Shown one piece after another: positions 1 to 8,500 of a DNA stretch of 64,000 bases. The notes under the pieces are model-generated. The model did no database searches. It was not told the origin of the DNA and worked only from the letters and a program-made list of their open reading frames with translations. Source of the DNA: Paenibacillus ginsengarvi (lineage in GTDB: Bacteria; Bacillota; Bacilli; Paenibacillales; NBRC-103111); assembly GCF_003626695.1 (NCBI RefSeq), contig NZ_RBAH01000006.1:1-64000 (forward strand), read 5' to 3'. Numbering within the stretch: position 1 is the stretch's first letter; every line of letters starts with the position of its first letter. The translations under genes were made by a program, and so were the position numbers.

Positions 1-1
1 C

Positions 2-181
2 CGCAAGCATCGTATCGTTCAACGTAAAACCGATTGGTGGTTGTTTAAGGAGCGCCACTTGGTCGAATGCCTCTTTAATAAACTCAAACACAATCGGCGC
101 TTGGCAACCCGGTACGACAAATTGTCCTGTACCTTTGTTGCCTTTTTAAAGTTGGCTTCTTCCATGGTTTGGTTAGCCTAG
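2..181 (+). mobile_element. IS5-family transposase, C-terminal part (cut by window start)
   Basis: Frame 2 reads 59 codons to a TAG stop without a start, so only the C-terminal end is in the window. The residues KERHLVECLFNKLKH followed by RRLATRYDKL match the conserved C-terminal E-region of IS5-type DDE transposases, in which R, E and K are spaced 3 and 7 apart around the catalytic glutamate. The last residues form the usual hydrophobic tail (FLKLASSMVWLA). The gene would catalyse cut-and-paste of its element. It runs toward the solute-binding gene at 204-1586, which is on the other strand. Whether the element is intact cannot be told, because most of it lies outside the window. Confidence 0.85.
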
Positions 182-182
182 T

Positions 183-199
183 GGTTTGAATACACGCCC
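183..199. repeat. Probable right terminal inverted repeat of the IS element
   Basis: Just after the transposase stop the sequence GGTTTGAATACACGCCC resembles the ends of IS5-group elements (reverse complement begins GGGCGTGTATTC). It is followed by TAA at 200-202, which fits a three-base TNA target duplication typical of the IS1031/IS427 groups. The left end is outside the window, so this is inferred from one end only. Confidence 0.45.
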
Positions 200-203
200 T
201 AAC

Positions 204-1586
204 TTATTTCACTAACATACCTTGCAAATTTTTCGGATCGAAGCTTGGATCCGGCTTCACATCCACTTCCTTGGCGGCAATCGCTTTGTCGAGCGCCTCG
301 TTGTAGCGTTTGTTTAGATCGGTGACGATTTTGTCCAGATCGCCGCCTTGCAGCATGTATTTGTAGAACGCGTCCTGGTATTTTTCGCCTTGTACGGCTA
401 CGGTTGGCTGAATCGGCCATGCTCCGTCATACTTTGTCGGAACAAACCATTCGAAGCCTTTGATATCCGCTTTTTTCGCCTTGCTCAGCACCGATGGCAC
501 CATCGAGATTCCGTATCCTTTTTCATGATAATCAAGCAATATTTGCTCGTTGTACATGTAATTCAGGAACTTGGCGGCTTCTTTCTTATGCTTGGAGTTT
601 TTGCTGATGCTGAGCCATTGACCGCCAAGGAAGCCGGATGCGCCGCGCACGGTTCCGTCGTACGAAGGCACTTGCGCCGCCGCCCAGCGGATTTTGGCCG
701 GAAACTGGTTCTGGTAAACGCCCGGCTCGGAAGAGAACGAGATGTACATGCCGATTTTGCCTTCGGCAAACTGGGCGCGGAGTGGGTCGATGTCGAGCGA
801 TTCCATGCCCGGCAGGGTGCTGCCGTCGAGTTGCATTTGACGGAACGCTTCGACAACAGGCTTGAAGCCGCTTACATCGAACCGACCTGTCTTGAAATCG
901 AAGCCGAAGCCGCCATAGCCGTTCAGCTCGGCGATCGCGCGCGCCGAACGGTCGAAGGCGCTGGCCGGGCTCTTGAAGTTGAGGGCAAATCCATAAGCTC
1001 CGTCCGCTTTGCCGACGGCCGTAAGCTTCTTCGCTGTTTCAACCATTTCCTGCAGCGTGCTCGGCGGATTTTTGATGCCGGCCTTCTCAAACAGATCCAC
1101 ATTATATACAAGCCGCATCGTGTAGCCGTAGTTTGGAAAACTGTACAGTTTTCCGTCAAACAGGTTCAGGTCTTTCAGCGGCGTGAACTTGTTTTTAAAA
1201 TCGGCGTTAAAATAATCGTCGAGCGGCTCCAGATAGCCTTTTTTGTAGAACGTCTGGATCGTGTTCTCCTTGACGCGGAAAATGTCCGGCGACTGCGAGG
1301 AGGCAAAAGCGAGATCGATCGCCTGGTTGTATTCTTCCGTCTTGACCACATAATTGATTTCTATCCCGGGGTTTTCGGCTTGAAACTTGGCGATTTTTTC
1401 TCTTGTGTAATCGGCATCCGTACGGTCAACCGACCAGAACTCCAGCTTCACTTTATCTTCCGAACCCTTTTTATTGGCGGACGCGTCCGGGTTTGCGCCG
1501 TCGGTGCCTGTGCTGCCGCTGTTGCAAGCGGCCAACGCCAGCGTCATCAGAACGCTGAATCCCATATACCCGATCTTTTTCTTCAT
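204..1586 (-). CDS. ABC transporter solute-binding lipoprotein (family 1, sugar type)
   Basis: A 460-residue secreted lipoprotein. The signal peptide MKKKIGYMGFSVLMTLALAAC has lipobox LAAC with Cys21 as lipid site, followed by a Gly/Ser/Asn linker. The mature part has the family-1 binding-protein pattern: an N-terminal lobe beginning VKLEFWSVDRTDADYT, a central segment with LVYNVDLFEKAGI, and C-terminal helices that clamp a carbohydrate. The start at 1586 is chosen because GGGAGG lies 9 nt upstream and the signal peptide begins there; an upstream in-frame extension to 1700 has no such site. It follows the YesM/YesN-type pair at 1745-5141 on the same strand and is probably controlled by it. 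No permease genes follow; the IS end begins two bases after the stop. The exact ligand is unknown. Confidence 0.88.
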   Translation of the reverse strand: MKKKIGYMGFSVLMTLALAACNSGSTGTDGANPDASANKKGSEDKVKLEFWSVDRTDADYTREKIAKFQAENPGIEINYVVKTEEYNQAIDLAFASSQSPDIFRVKENTIQTFYKKGYLEPLDDYFNADFKNKFTPLKDLNLFDGKLYSFPNYGYTMRLVYNVDLFEKAGIKNPPSTLQEMVETAKKLTAVGKADGAYGFALNFKSPASAFDRSARAIAELNGYGGFGFDFKTGRFDVSGFKPVVEAFRQMQLDGSTLPGMESLDIDPLRAQFAEGKIGMYISFSSEPGVYQNQFPAKIRWAAAQVPSYDGTVRGASGFLGGQWLSISKNSKHKKEAAKFLNYMYNEQILLDYHEKGYGISMVPSVLSKAKKADIKGFEWFVPTKYDGAWPIQPTVAVQGEKYQDAFYKYMLQGGDLDKIVTDLNKRYNEALDKAIAAKEVDVKPDPSFDPKNLQGMLVK

Positions 1587-1744
1587 TTCTGAAAATCCTC
1601 CCTTTCGTTCGTTACCCGCGCTGCGGTAACATCGTGCGGGCCCCCTGAAGTATTTGCTACTCGCTCTCTCAGTATGAAGCCTGGGACACCAACCGTACAT
1701 GCGGCACGACCAACATCGAGGGTAACAAAACGGCGAAGTTTCGC

Positions 1745-3361
1745 TTACGGCCCGGTCTTGCCCAAGTACGCCTGCCTGAACTCCGACGGCGTCATGCCGG
1801 TCACCCTCTTGAACACTTCGCTAAAGTATCGCCGGTGCTCGTAGCTGAGCGCATCGGCGATTTCCTGCACCTGATAGTCTTCGATCAGCATCTGCTTGGC
1901 CCGTTCGATCCGCTCTTGCGTGATAAACTGCTGCACGGTCACGCCGACGATTTTCTTGAACACGTTGGAGAAGTAGCCGGGGCTGAGGTTAGCTTGTTTG
2001 GCGCATTGTTCGATCGTAAGCGGCTGCTTGAGATTGTCCCGGATGTACTGCATCGACTGCCGGACGATTTGTTCCGACTCGCTCGTACGCTGCATCTCGA
2101 TCCACTTGCAGCCCTCGCGGCAAATGTCGCCCAGCAGCTGCCGCAGCTCCTGCATCGTCGGCTCCGCCGCCTTGTTCTCGCGAATGCGCCGCTCCAATCC
2201 CTGAACCTGCTCATGAGGCAGCTTCTCCAGCAGCACCCGCAGCATCATAAACGCCAGCTCGTAACAAACGCTGATCATATAATCGGGCTTTGGCGTTCCG
2301 GCGAACAAATCGTTTAGCAACTGCGCAAGCAGCCCCGAGCTTTTTTCGAGGTTCCCCGAACGCAGAGCGAACAGCAGCTCCTGAGCGGCTGCGGGCGCGA
2401 AGCGCGGCGGCTCCTTATCGGCGCCGGCGATTTGGGCGAAGCTGAACGCCCCGTTGCCTCCGGTGTAGAAATGGTAGGAAAAGGCGTGCAGCGCTTGCTC
2501 GTACGAATCCGGCAACTGGCTTATATCGTCCGCAATCAATCCGATGCCGATCGAGATAGTGAAGCGGGTATACAACGCGATATGAGCGCAGCAGCGGTCG
2601 GCGATACGGCTGGCCAGCTCCGGATCGTCACAATTGAGGATGCAGACGTGGCGGCTCGCACTTTCCCGGAATACGACGCCTTTCGTAAACGTGCCAATCG
2701 TTTCCTCAAGAATGTTTTGCAGGGAAAACCGGATCAGTTCCACTTCGTGGGTCGGCAGCGCCGCGTAGCTGCCATCGAAACGATCAATTTCTACGATCAT
2801 TGCCACGAGCTGCACGGGTTCCAGCGGAATTCGAAAATACTGCCAACGGTTCTCGGCCTGCTCGACGTTTGTTCGGTGATGAACGAGCGTGTTTAAATAT
2901 TCCTGGCGCAGGAGCGGCATGCTTTCCTTCAGCCGTTTCTCCATTTCGTGGACCTCGGTCAGGCTGCGTCGCTCCTCTTCCCACGCTTCTTTCGCTTTCA
3001 GCACCACTTTGACGATTTCCGCGCGTGAGAACGGCTTCTTCAAAAAATCGAAAGCACCAAGCCGAATGGCTTGTTGGGCATAGGCAAAGTCGGTATAACC
3101 GCTCAAAATAATGACTTTGCAGTGCGGATCCAGCTTCATGATCTGAGCGGTCATTTCCAGACCGTCCATTCTCGGCATCCGAATGTCCGTCAACACGATA
3201 TCCGGGCGCATCCTGTCGACGAGCTGCAGACCGTCGACACCGCTTCCGGCCGTACCTGCAATCTCGATCCCGTGCGACGACCAATCGATTCGGCTCGTAA
3301 TCATCTCGACGACGCTGCTGATATCGTCGATTACGCATAGTCGAATGAGCCGTTCAATCAT
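1745..3361 (-). CDS. AraC-type response regulator (YesN family)
   Basis: A 538-residue cytoplasmic transcription factor. An N-terminal receiver domain (about residues 5-125) carries the acidic pair DD at 12-13, the phospho-acceptor Asp59 in IVLTDIRMPRMDG and the conserved KKPFSR lysine. A long middle region joins it to a C-terminal AraC DNA-binding domain with two helix-turn-helices (about 440-535; the second contains EIADALSYEHRRYFSEVFKR). The start at 3361 has AAGGAGG 8 nt upstream; an ATG at 3367 is too close to that site. The start overlaps the kinase gene end by 8 bases, so translation is probably coupled. Such pairs in Paenibacillaceae usually activate the adjacent carbohydrate uptake genes, here the binding protein at 204-1586. 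Confidence 0.93.
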   Translation of the reverse strand: MIERLIRLCVIDDISSVVEMITSRIDWSSHGIEIAGTAGSGVDGLQLVDRMRPDIVLTDIRMPRMDGLEMTAQIMKLDPHCKVIILSGYTDFAYAQQAIRLGAFDFLKKPFSRAEIVKVVLKAKEAWEEERRSLTEVHEMEKRLKESMPLLRQEYLNTLVHHRTNVEQAENRWQYFRIPLEPVQLVAMIVEIDRFDGSYAALPTHEVELIRFSLQNILEETIGTFTKGVVFRESASRHVCILNCDDPELASRIADRCCAHIALYTRFTISIGIGLIADDISQLPDSYEQALHAFSYHFYTGGNGAFSFAQIAGADKEPPRFAPAAAQELLFALRSGNLEKSSGLLAQLLNDLFAGTPKPDYMISVCYELAFMMLRVLLEKLPHEQVQGLERRIRENKAAEPTMQELRQLLGDICREGCKWIEMQRTSESEQIVRQSMQYIRDNLKQPLTIEQCAKQANLSPGYFSNVFKKIVGVTVQQFITQERIERAKQMLIEDYQVQEIADALSYEHRRYFSEVFKRVTGMTPSEFRQAYLGKTGP

Positions 3362-5141
3362 TTGCATCTCCTCCTTCCGTAACCGGCAGCCGCAGCACGA
3401 CTTCCGCGCCGCAGCCCGGCTCGCTGTACAGATCCATCCGGGCTTGTTCGCCATAATACAGTTGCAGCCGATGCGCGATGTTGCGCAGAGCATAGCCTTT
3501 ATTGCTTGTGGCGGTATGACGCATGTTGCGATAAACCTCCTCGATGTCCATGCCGCAGCCGTTGTCCTTGACCGAAAGGATGAGCTGCGCCGCCTCCGCA
3601 CGAATGGCGATGTCGATGTGCCCGCCGTTTTCCATGTTTTCAAAGCCATGGACAATCGCGTTCTCGACAAGAGGCTGCAGCAAAATTTTCAGTACGCTCG
3701 ACGAAAGGTTCACCCCGCTGCCGATATCGAGACGGTAATCGAATAACGTGTCGTAGCATTTATGCTGAATCGCCAAATACATCTGCATGTGGGTAATTTC
3801 ATCTTCCAGTGTAACCCAGTCGCGGCCGTTGCTAAGGCCGAGCTGGAACATGTGGGAGAGCGAAAGAATCATATCGTTCACGTCGTCGTTTTTCCCGAGC
3901 TCCGACTTGCAATAAATCGTGTTGAGTGTGTTATAAAGGAAGTGCGGGTCCATCTGGGCGGTGAGCGCTTTGATCTCCGCCTTCCGCTTTTCCCTTTCCC
4001 CGTCGGTGACGTCCTGGATCAATCGTTTGATTTCGTCCAGCATACGATTGAAGCGAAATCCGACCTGGGCCACCTCATCCCGGTAAGGGCTCGCAAAGCG
4101 CACGTTCAAGTCGTTACGCTCGACTCGCTTCATCAACTCCTGCAGCTTGTATAGCGGCTTGAGCAGCAGCCTCGTCAGCCCGTTCGACACGAAGAGGGAG
4201 AGCAGCAGGCAGCCGAACAGCGCATACAATGTCGATCGTTTGATACCGTTGACTTGGGCGAGCAGACGCTCCTTGGACTGGACACCAAGTAAAATCCAGT
4301 TCTCGCCCACTTCCAGCCGCGCGTAGTTGATCAGCGATTCGCTGCCGTTCAGGGGAAAGAAAAAGTAGCCGGCTTTATCCTTGTACAGCCGTTCGAGGAA
4401 GGAGGATCGCCACTTGGCGTCGGTAGCCGCATAAAGAGGCGAGCGAACGACTTCCTGGCCTTCCTCGTTGATGAACATATAGCTCAGTCCGGTCTCGGTC
4501 GTATTCTGATTGTCCGCAATCAAGCGTAACAAATCGTTTTCCTTGACATTAACAATGATATAGACGTTATAATCCTGGTTCGGTATTTCTCCGATCGTGC
4601 TCAGCACGAGAGATATGACCTGCTCCCGATTCGAGAAGAAGGGGTCTTCGTGGCGCGGCACCCAGAACGGCCGTTTCTCGATTTTGGCCTGCTTGTATAA
4701 TTCGCTGTCGTAGAACGACTGATTCGTCAGACGCATCGAATTCGTCGGGTAAAAGTCGCCGATCGGGGTGGCAATCAGGATCGATTGGATGTAGCTATCG
4801 TAGAAACTGAATTGCGAGAACACCTTCTGCAGCAAGGTCAAATGTTGGTAGTACCGGCTCGTATTCGCCGATGCGACATCGTCCATCATCTCTTTGAACG
4901 GATCGCTCATGGTCAGCGACATCATGGAGACGGTAATGTTGCGAAGGCGCTGATCGACGACCTGGGCCGTCTTGTTGATCGTATCTTCGCTGAGCCGGAA
5001 GGCGTTATTTTGTACGACTTTTGCGGCGATGAAATACGAGATCGTCCCATTCGCGCTTACGGCCAGTGTGATGAGCAGGACAATCGTAAGCCAGACCCGG
5101 TTACGAAACGACAATCCGTAAAACCATGCTTTTATTCGCAT
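3354..5141 (-). CDS. Sensor histidine kinase (YesM family)
   Basis: A 595-residue membrane kinase. A first membrane helix (about residues 11-33) precedes an extracellular sensor region of some 260 residues, then a second helix (about 300-322), a HAMP linker, and a His_kinase domain with phospho-acceptor His near 399 in LTAQMDPHFLYNTLNTI. The ATPase domain has N-box LVENAIVHGFEN and G-box DNGCGMD. The ATG at 5141 has AGTAGGT 8 nt upstream; a GTG at 5168 in the same frame lacks a good site. It probably senses an extracellular sugar or oligosaccharide, perhaps through the binding lipoprotein, and phosphorylates the overlapping regulator. Confidence 0.93.
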   Translation of the reverse strand: MRIKAWFYGLSFRNRVWLTIVLLITLAVSANGTISYFIAAKVVQNNAFRLSEDTINKTAQVVDQRLRNITVSMMSLTMSDPFKEMMDDVASANTSRYYQHLTLLQKVFSQFSFYDSYIQSILIATPIGDFYPTNSMRLTNQSFYDSELYKQAKIEKRPFWVPRHEDPFFSNREQVISLVLSTIGEIPNQDYNVYIIVNVKENDLLRLIADNQNTTETGLSYMFINEEGQEVVRSPLYAATDAKWRSSFLERLYKDKAGYFFFPLNGSESLINYARLEVGENWILLGVQSKERLLAQVNGIKRSTLYALFGCLLLSLFVSNGLTRLLLKPLYKLQELMKRVERNDLNVRFASPYRDEVAQVGFRFNRMLDEIKRLIQDVTDGEREKRKAEIKALTAQMDPHFLYNTLNTIYCKSELGKNDDVNDMILSLSHMFQLGLSNGRDWVTLEDEITHMQMYLAIQHKCYDTLFDYRLDIGSGVNLSSSVLKILLQPLVENAIVHGFENMENGGHIDIAIRAEAAQLILSVKDNGCGMDIEEVYRNMRHTATSNKGYALRNIAHRLQLYYGEQARMDLYSEPGCGAEVVLRLPVTEGGDAND

Positions 5142-5322
5142 CGCTAGTGACCTACTCTGCCGCCGCACTTAGCAGCGCTTTGATAGGGTTGTGGTCGTCG
5201 CTGGTAGTCGTGATTCTAATCATTGTCTTACCGTCCCCCAATATACGATTCATATGCACGCATAAGCTTAGGCCGCCGCTATCGACCAGTGAAGCGACCC
5301 TGCAGCGTGCTTCAGCTTTACT

Positions 5323-5349
5323 AGTATAGCTTATATGGATATGTTGCAA
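5323..5349 (-). promoter_or_regulatory. Possible promoter of the kinase/regulator operon
   Basis: On the minus strand a TTGCAA box (5344-5349) and a TATACT box (5323-5328) are separated by 15 bases, shorter than ideal. It sits about 180 bases upstream of the kinase start. The remainder of 5169-5509 holds only this and the terminator at 5425-5453; I see no gene there. Confidence 0.3.
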
Positions 5350-5424
5350 TAGCAAGAAGGAAGTGTCAAGATAGGCGTCTATCCGAGATCCTGTCCGTCT
5401 AACGAGAGAAGGTAAGCGTAAAAT

Positions 5425-5453
5425 AGTCCCCGCCTGGTGATCAGACGGGGACT
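5425..5453 (-). terminator. Terminator downstream of the Gly-rich lipoprotein gene
   Basis: The arms AGTCCCCG (5425-5432) and CGGGGACT (5446-5453) are perfectly complementary, with an inner CTG/CAG extension. On the minus strand the hairpin is followed by ATTTTAC, a short T-rich tail. Confidence 0.55.
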
Positions 5454-5509
5454 GGAATACGCTATTTTGTAATGGTAAATACGAGGCACGTTAAAGGAAG
5501 TGAATAAGT

Positions 5510-6223
5510 TTATCCTTTTATTTTCGTTTGCAGCAGCTCTACAAGCTGCTGGCCGATGTCATCCATATTAAAGCCGCCACCTGTCCGGGCCGGACCAGCG
5601 CCATTGCCGCCGTCGGCACCCGGCCGTCCTTGTCCAGGAGCACCGGCTTGTCCGCTCGCGCCAGCTTGCCCGCCTGCACCGGCCTGTCCGCCTGCACTGC
5701 CTTGGCCACCGGCACCGGCGCTCGCACCGCCTTGTCCGCCGGGTCCGCCTCTACCGCCTTGCCCGCCTTCGGGACGACCCTGGCCGTTTTCGCCGCCTGG
5801 CGCTCCGGGCATGCGGGAGGCGGCGTTTTTGACGTACGCCTTTTGCTCCGCAGTCAGCTTGTCCAGCAGCTTTGTCTCATTGTCGTCGGACAGCTCCTTC
5901 TTTGTAATGACATCCTGGACGATCGGCAGCATCGTGCCGGCTTGTTCCTTCGTAATCGCCAGGCCGTCCGCTTTGTCCATCGTTAAGAGCGAGCGGAAAA
6001 CCATATTCATTTTCATCGTCTGCTGGTTCATGCCGCCGCGGCCCGGTTGTTGTCCGTTTTGTCCTTGCCCGTTTGCCCCGCCTGGTGCCGCGTTTTGCCC
6101 CTGAGACGCTTGGACGCCAGCGGTATCGCCGCTAGAGGCCGATTTGGCTTCGCTCCCGCATCCTGCCAGCAGGACGGATAATACGATTGAGGCGCTTAGC
6201 ATCGCAGTGATCCGGTAATTCAT
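5510..6223 (-). CDS. Gly-rich exported lipoprotein, function unknown
   Basis: A 237-residue predicted lipoprotein: signal peptide with lipobox LLAGC and Cys22, then a Ser/Ala/Gln/Gly linker, a compact helical region of about 75 residues (MKMNMVFRSLLTMDKADG through LTAEQKAYVKNAASRM), a Gly/Ala/Gln-rich low-complexity stretch of about 60 residues with repeats such as GGQAGAGGQAGASGQ, and a short helical C-terminus. The helical region loosely recalls Spy/LTxxQ-type envelope-stress proteins, which is only a suggestion. The start at 6223 has GGAG close upstream. An 11-bp-spaced repeat array lies just upstream (6281-6330), which implies control by an OmpR-type regulator that is not encoded next to it. 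Confidence 0.8.
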   Translation of the reverse strand: MNYRITAMLSASIVLSVLLAGCGSEAKSASSGDTAGVQASQGQNAAPGGANGQGQNGQQPGRGGMNQQTMKMNMVFRSLLTMDKADGLAITKEQAGTMLPIVQDVITKKELSDDNETKLLDKLTAEQKAYVKNAASRMPGAPGGENGQGRPEGGQGGRGGPGGQGGASAGAGGQGSAGGQAGAGGQAGASGQAGAPGQGRPGADGGNGAGPARTGGGFNMDDIGQQLVELLQTKIKG

Positions 6224-6280
6224 CGTCTCCACTCCCGTATATGTAGTAGGGATCTCTCCGGTTTCACTATAACGCTGCAA

Positions 6281-6330
6281 GCTGAAAGGAGGATTAGGCG
6301 GGGCTGAAAGCGAGCTGAATGTAAGCTGAA
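6281..6330 (-). promoter_or_regulatory. TTCAGC direct-repeat array (probable OmpR-family operator)
   Basis: Read on the plus strand, GCTGAA occurs at 6281, 6303, 6314 and 6325. These positions are exact multiples of 11 bases apart, with the slot at 6292 degenerate. On the minus strand the repeats read TTCAGC and lead into TATAGT, a likely -10 box, before the lipoprotein start at 6223. Direct repeats on an 11-bp lattice upstream of a weak -35 region are typical of sites bound by OmpR/PhoB-type regulators. Confidence 0.6.
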
Positions 6331-6358
6331 TGTTTCGGCATGTCGCCCCGAAGCCGGT

Positions 6359-7258
6359 TCAGGATTGCATGGACGCGCCGCCGTCCACGTGGAGAATTTG
6401 TCCCGTTACATAGCTGGAGTCGGCAGAGGCCAAATAGACATAAGTCGGAGCCAGCTCCACCGGCTGCCCGGCCCGTTTCATCGGAGTATCCGAGCCGAAT
6501 GTCGGAATATACTCGGCGGGCCAGCTCGCAGGCTGAAGCGGAGTCCAGATCGGTCCCGGGGCCACGCCGTTGACGCGAATGCCTTGCGACACAAGAGAAC
6601 GAGCCATTGATCTTGTAAAGCTGACTACCGCCCCTTTGGTGCCGGAATAATCGATCAGCAGTTCGTTTCCGGTGTAGGCGTTTATCGAGGCGGTATTAAT
6701 AATGGCGCTTCCGCTTGCCAAATGCGGCAAGGCAGCCTTCGTCATATAAAACATAGCAAATACATTGACGCTAAACGTAAGCTCCAACTGCTCTTGCGAA
6801 ATATTCGCCAAACTGCTTTGGGGAAACTGCACGCCTGCGTTATTCACGAGAACATCCAGCCGTCCCAAGCTGGACACGGTGTCTGCGACAGCCTGTTTGC
6901 AAAAGGTCTCGCTTCTGACATCCCCCGGGAAGAGCAGACATTTTCTTCCCTGAGCCTCGACGTAAGCTCTGGTCAAGTTCGCATCCTCGTGCTCGTTGTA
7001 GTAAACGATGGAGATATCCGCTCCCTCCTTGGCAAACGCCAGCGCAACCGCTCTCCCGATTCCGCTGTCGCCCCCTGTCACGAGCGCCGCTTTGTCTTTC
7101 AGTTTTCCGGTCCCGACATAGTCCGGATTATCGAATACGGGTCTCGGTTCCATCAAATATTCCAGCCCGGGCTGGCTTGGCTGATGCTGCGGCGGAAATT
7201 GGACGGGCACCTGCTCGCATTTTTCCTTATACCCCAAGTACGGATTAATCGGATGCAT
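6359..7258 (-). CDS. SDR-family NAD(P)-dependent oxidoreductase
   Basis: A 299-residue short-chain dehydrogenase with the N-terminal extension of about 50 residues (PVQFPPQHQPSQPGLEYLM) seen in the YhxC/YhdF-like bacterial subgroup. The nucleotide-binding motif TGGDSGIG is near residue 62, NNAG near 142, and the catalytic Ser/Tyr/Lys set lies in NTASINAY and YSGTK. It ends with the usual C-terminal strand GQILHVDGG. The substrate is not predictable; relatives act on small alcohols or sugars and are often stress-induced. AGGAGG lies 7 nt before the ATG. It is transcribed away from the sialidase-like gene at 7476. Confidence 0.92.
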   Translation of the reverse strand: MHPINPYLGYKEKCEQVPVQFPPQHQPSQPGLEYLMEPRPVFDNPDYVGTGKLKDKAALVTGGDSGIGRAVALAFAKEGADISIVYYNEHEDANLTRAYVEAQGRKCLLFPGDVRSETFCKQAVADTVSSLGRLDVLVNNAGVQFPQSSLANISQEQLELTFSVNVFAMFYMTKAALPHLASGSAIINTASINAYTGNELLIDYSGTKGAVVSFTRSMARSLVSQGIRVNGVAPGPIWTPLQPASWPAEYIPTFGSDTPMKRAGQPVELAPTYVYLASADSSYVTGQILHVDGGASMQS

Positions 7259-7337
7259 AAGTTCGCCTCCTGACAGCTATCGTTACAACTTTATAAGTAT
7301 GTAATCGAACTTATATAAAGACCGCCGCAAGGAGATA

Positions 7338-7366
7338 TAGACCCGAGCCCAAAAAGGGAGTATAAT
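7338..7366 (+). promoter_or_regulatory. Sigma-A-type promoter of the sialidase-like gene
   Basis: A TAGACC box at 7338-7343 and a perfect TATAAT at 7361-7366 are separated by 17 bases. The expected start point, about 7373, is just ahead of the palindrome at 7381-7396. Confidence 0.6.
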
Positions 7367-7380
7367 AGGCGCATAGAATA

Positions 7381-7396
7381 ATGTTATCGATAACAT
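7381..7396. promoter_or_regulatory. 16-bp palindromic LacI/GntR-type operator
   Basis: ATGTTATCGATAACAT is a perfect palindrome with a central CG, the form bound by LacI-family repressors (for example the E. coli gluconate repressor recognises ATGTTACCGGTAACAT). It lies 15 bases past the -10 box, where repressor binding would block initiation. Confidence 0.65.
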
Positions 7397-7475
7397 TTTG
7401 TTTTCCGGGGAGCTTGCCGCAGAGCTCAGGCGGGGCCGGCCGACCGAATTGAATATACATGGGGGAGAGTCTATT

Positions 7476-8441
7476 ATGCACACTTTGTCGGCGGAAAAGG
7501 AAATTATTTTCGAGAAGGGCAAGTTCTTTGAAAGCTGTCACGCTTCCTCCGTGCTCGTGCTGCCGAGCGGAGACGTACTGGCGGCATGGTTCGCCGGAAC
7601 TCGCGAGGGCGCAGACGATGTAGGCATCTGGCTGGCCCGCCGCAGTGGCGGCGTATGGAGCGATCCGCAGGTGGTAGCCGACGAAAACGATCTGCCTCAC
7701 TGGAACCCGGTGCTGTTCCTTACCGCGTCCGGCACGGTTCAGCTGTATTACAAAGTCGGCAAGAAAATCCCGCAGTGGCAAACCCGCATCATCACGTCGC
7801 AGGACGGCGGACTGACCTGGTCCGAGCCGAAGGAGCTTGTTCCCGGCGATTTTGGCGGAAGAGGTCCGGTCCGATGCAAACCGATTTATACGAAGGACGG
7901 CAAACTGGTCGCGCCCGCCTCGGTCGAAACGAAGACGGAATGGGATGCCTTCGTAGATTTGTCGGACGACGACGGACAGACGTGGACGAAAAGCAGCTTC
8001 GTACCGGTCGATCACAGCACGTTTCCGCAGAAAGGGATTATACAGCCGACCTTGTGGGAAACGTCCGAAGGTTTACATATGCTCGTGCGTACTTCGGCGG
8101 CGGAAATTTACCGCAGCGACTCGGCTGACGGCGGTCGGACGTGGACGCCCGCTTATCCAATCGGCTTGCCCAACAATAATAGCGGGATCGATATCGTGCA
8201 GCTGGACGACGGCAGACTGGTGCTTATTTTCAACCCTGTAGGGCTGAACTGGGGGGCGCGTTCGCCGCTCATTCTCCGCATGTCCGAAGATAACGGCAAA
8301 ACATGGGGAATTCCGTTCGCGCTGGAGAAGGAGGAAGGGGAGTATTCGTATCCGGCCCTCGTAGCCGAGGGACGTACGCTTCATCTGACTTATACGTGGA
8401 AACGGGAAACGGTCGCTTATTGGAAAATCGAGCTGGAATAA
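7476..8441 (+). CDS. Sialidase-like BNR-repeat glycosidase
   Basis: A 321-residue protein with four Asp-box (BNR) motifs of the SxDxGxTW type: SQDGGLTWS (about residue 108), SDDDGQTWT (163), SADGGRTWT (215) and SEDNGKTWG (269). These mark the blades of a six-bladed propeller as in exo-sialidases. The N-terminal SSVLVLPSGDVLAAWFAGTREG fits the first blade of the BNR_2 group. No signal peptide is visible, so it probably acts on imported sugars. GGGGGAG lies 8 nt before the ATG. It is preceded by its own promoter and a LacI-type operator but by no LacI gene. True sialidase specificity is not proven; many BNR_2 proteins are of unknown substrate. Confidence 0.82.
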   Translation: MHTLSAEKEIIFEKGKFFESCHASSVLVLPSGDVLAAWFAGTREGADDVGIWLARRSGGVWSDPQVVADENDLPHWNPVLFLTASGTVQLYYKVGKKIPQWQTRIITSQDGGLTWSEPKELVPGDFGGRGPVRCKPIYTKDGKLVAPASVETKTEWDAFVDLSDDDGQTWTKSSFVPVDHSTFPQKGIIQPTLWETSEGLHMLVRTSAAEIYRSDSADGGRTWTPAYPIGLPNNNSGIDIVQLDDGRLVLIFNPVGLNWGARSPLILRMSEDNGKTWGIPFALEKEEGEYSYPALVAEGRTLHLTYTWKRETVAYWKIELE

Positions 8442-8453
8442 CGGCATAAACGA

Positions 8454-8500
8454 GGGACGATGCAGGCTGCGAAAAGCCCGATATCGTCCCTTATTCGTTT
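8454..8500. terminator. Terminator between convergent genes
   Basis: GGGACGAT (8454-8461) pairs with ATCGTCCC (8483-8490), and the plus strand continues into TTATTCGTTTTT. It sits between the sialidase-like gene and the convergent PhyH gene and may serve both. Confidence 0.7.

Noticed and set aside
348-1592. 414-codon plus-strand frame opposite the binding-protein gene
   Set aside because: It mirrors a clear lipoprotein gene on the other strand, has no ribosome site and no recognisable domain; similar long opposite frames occur over most GC-rich genes here.
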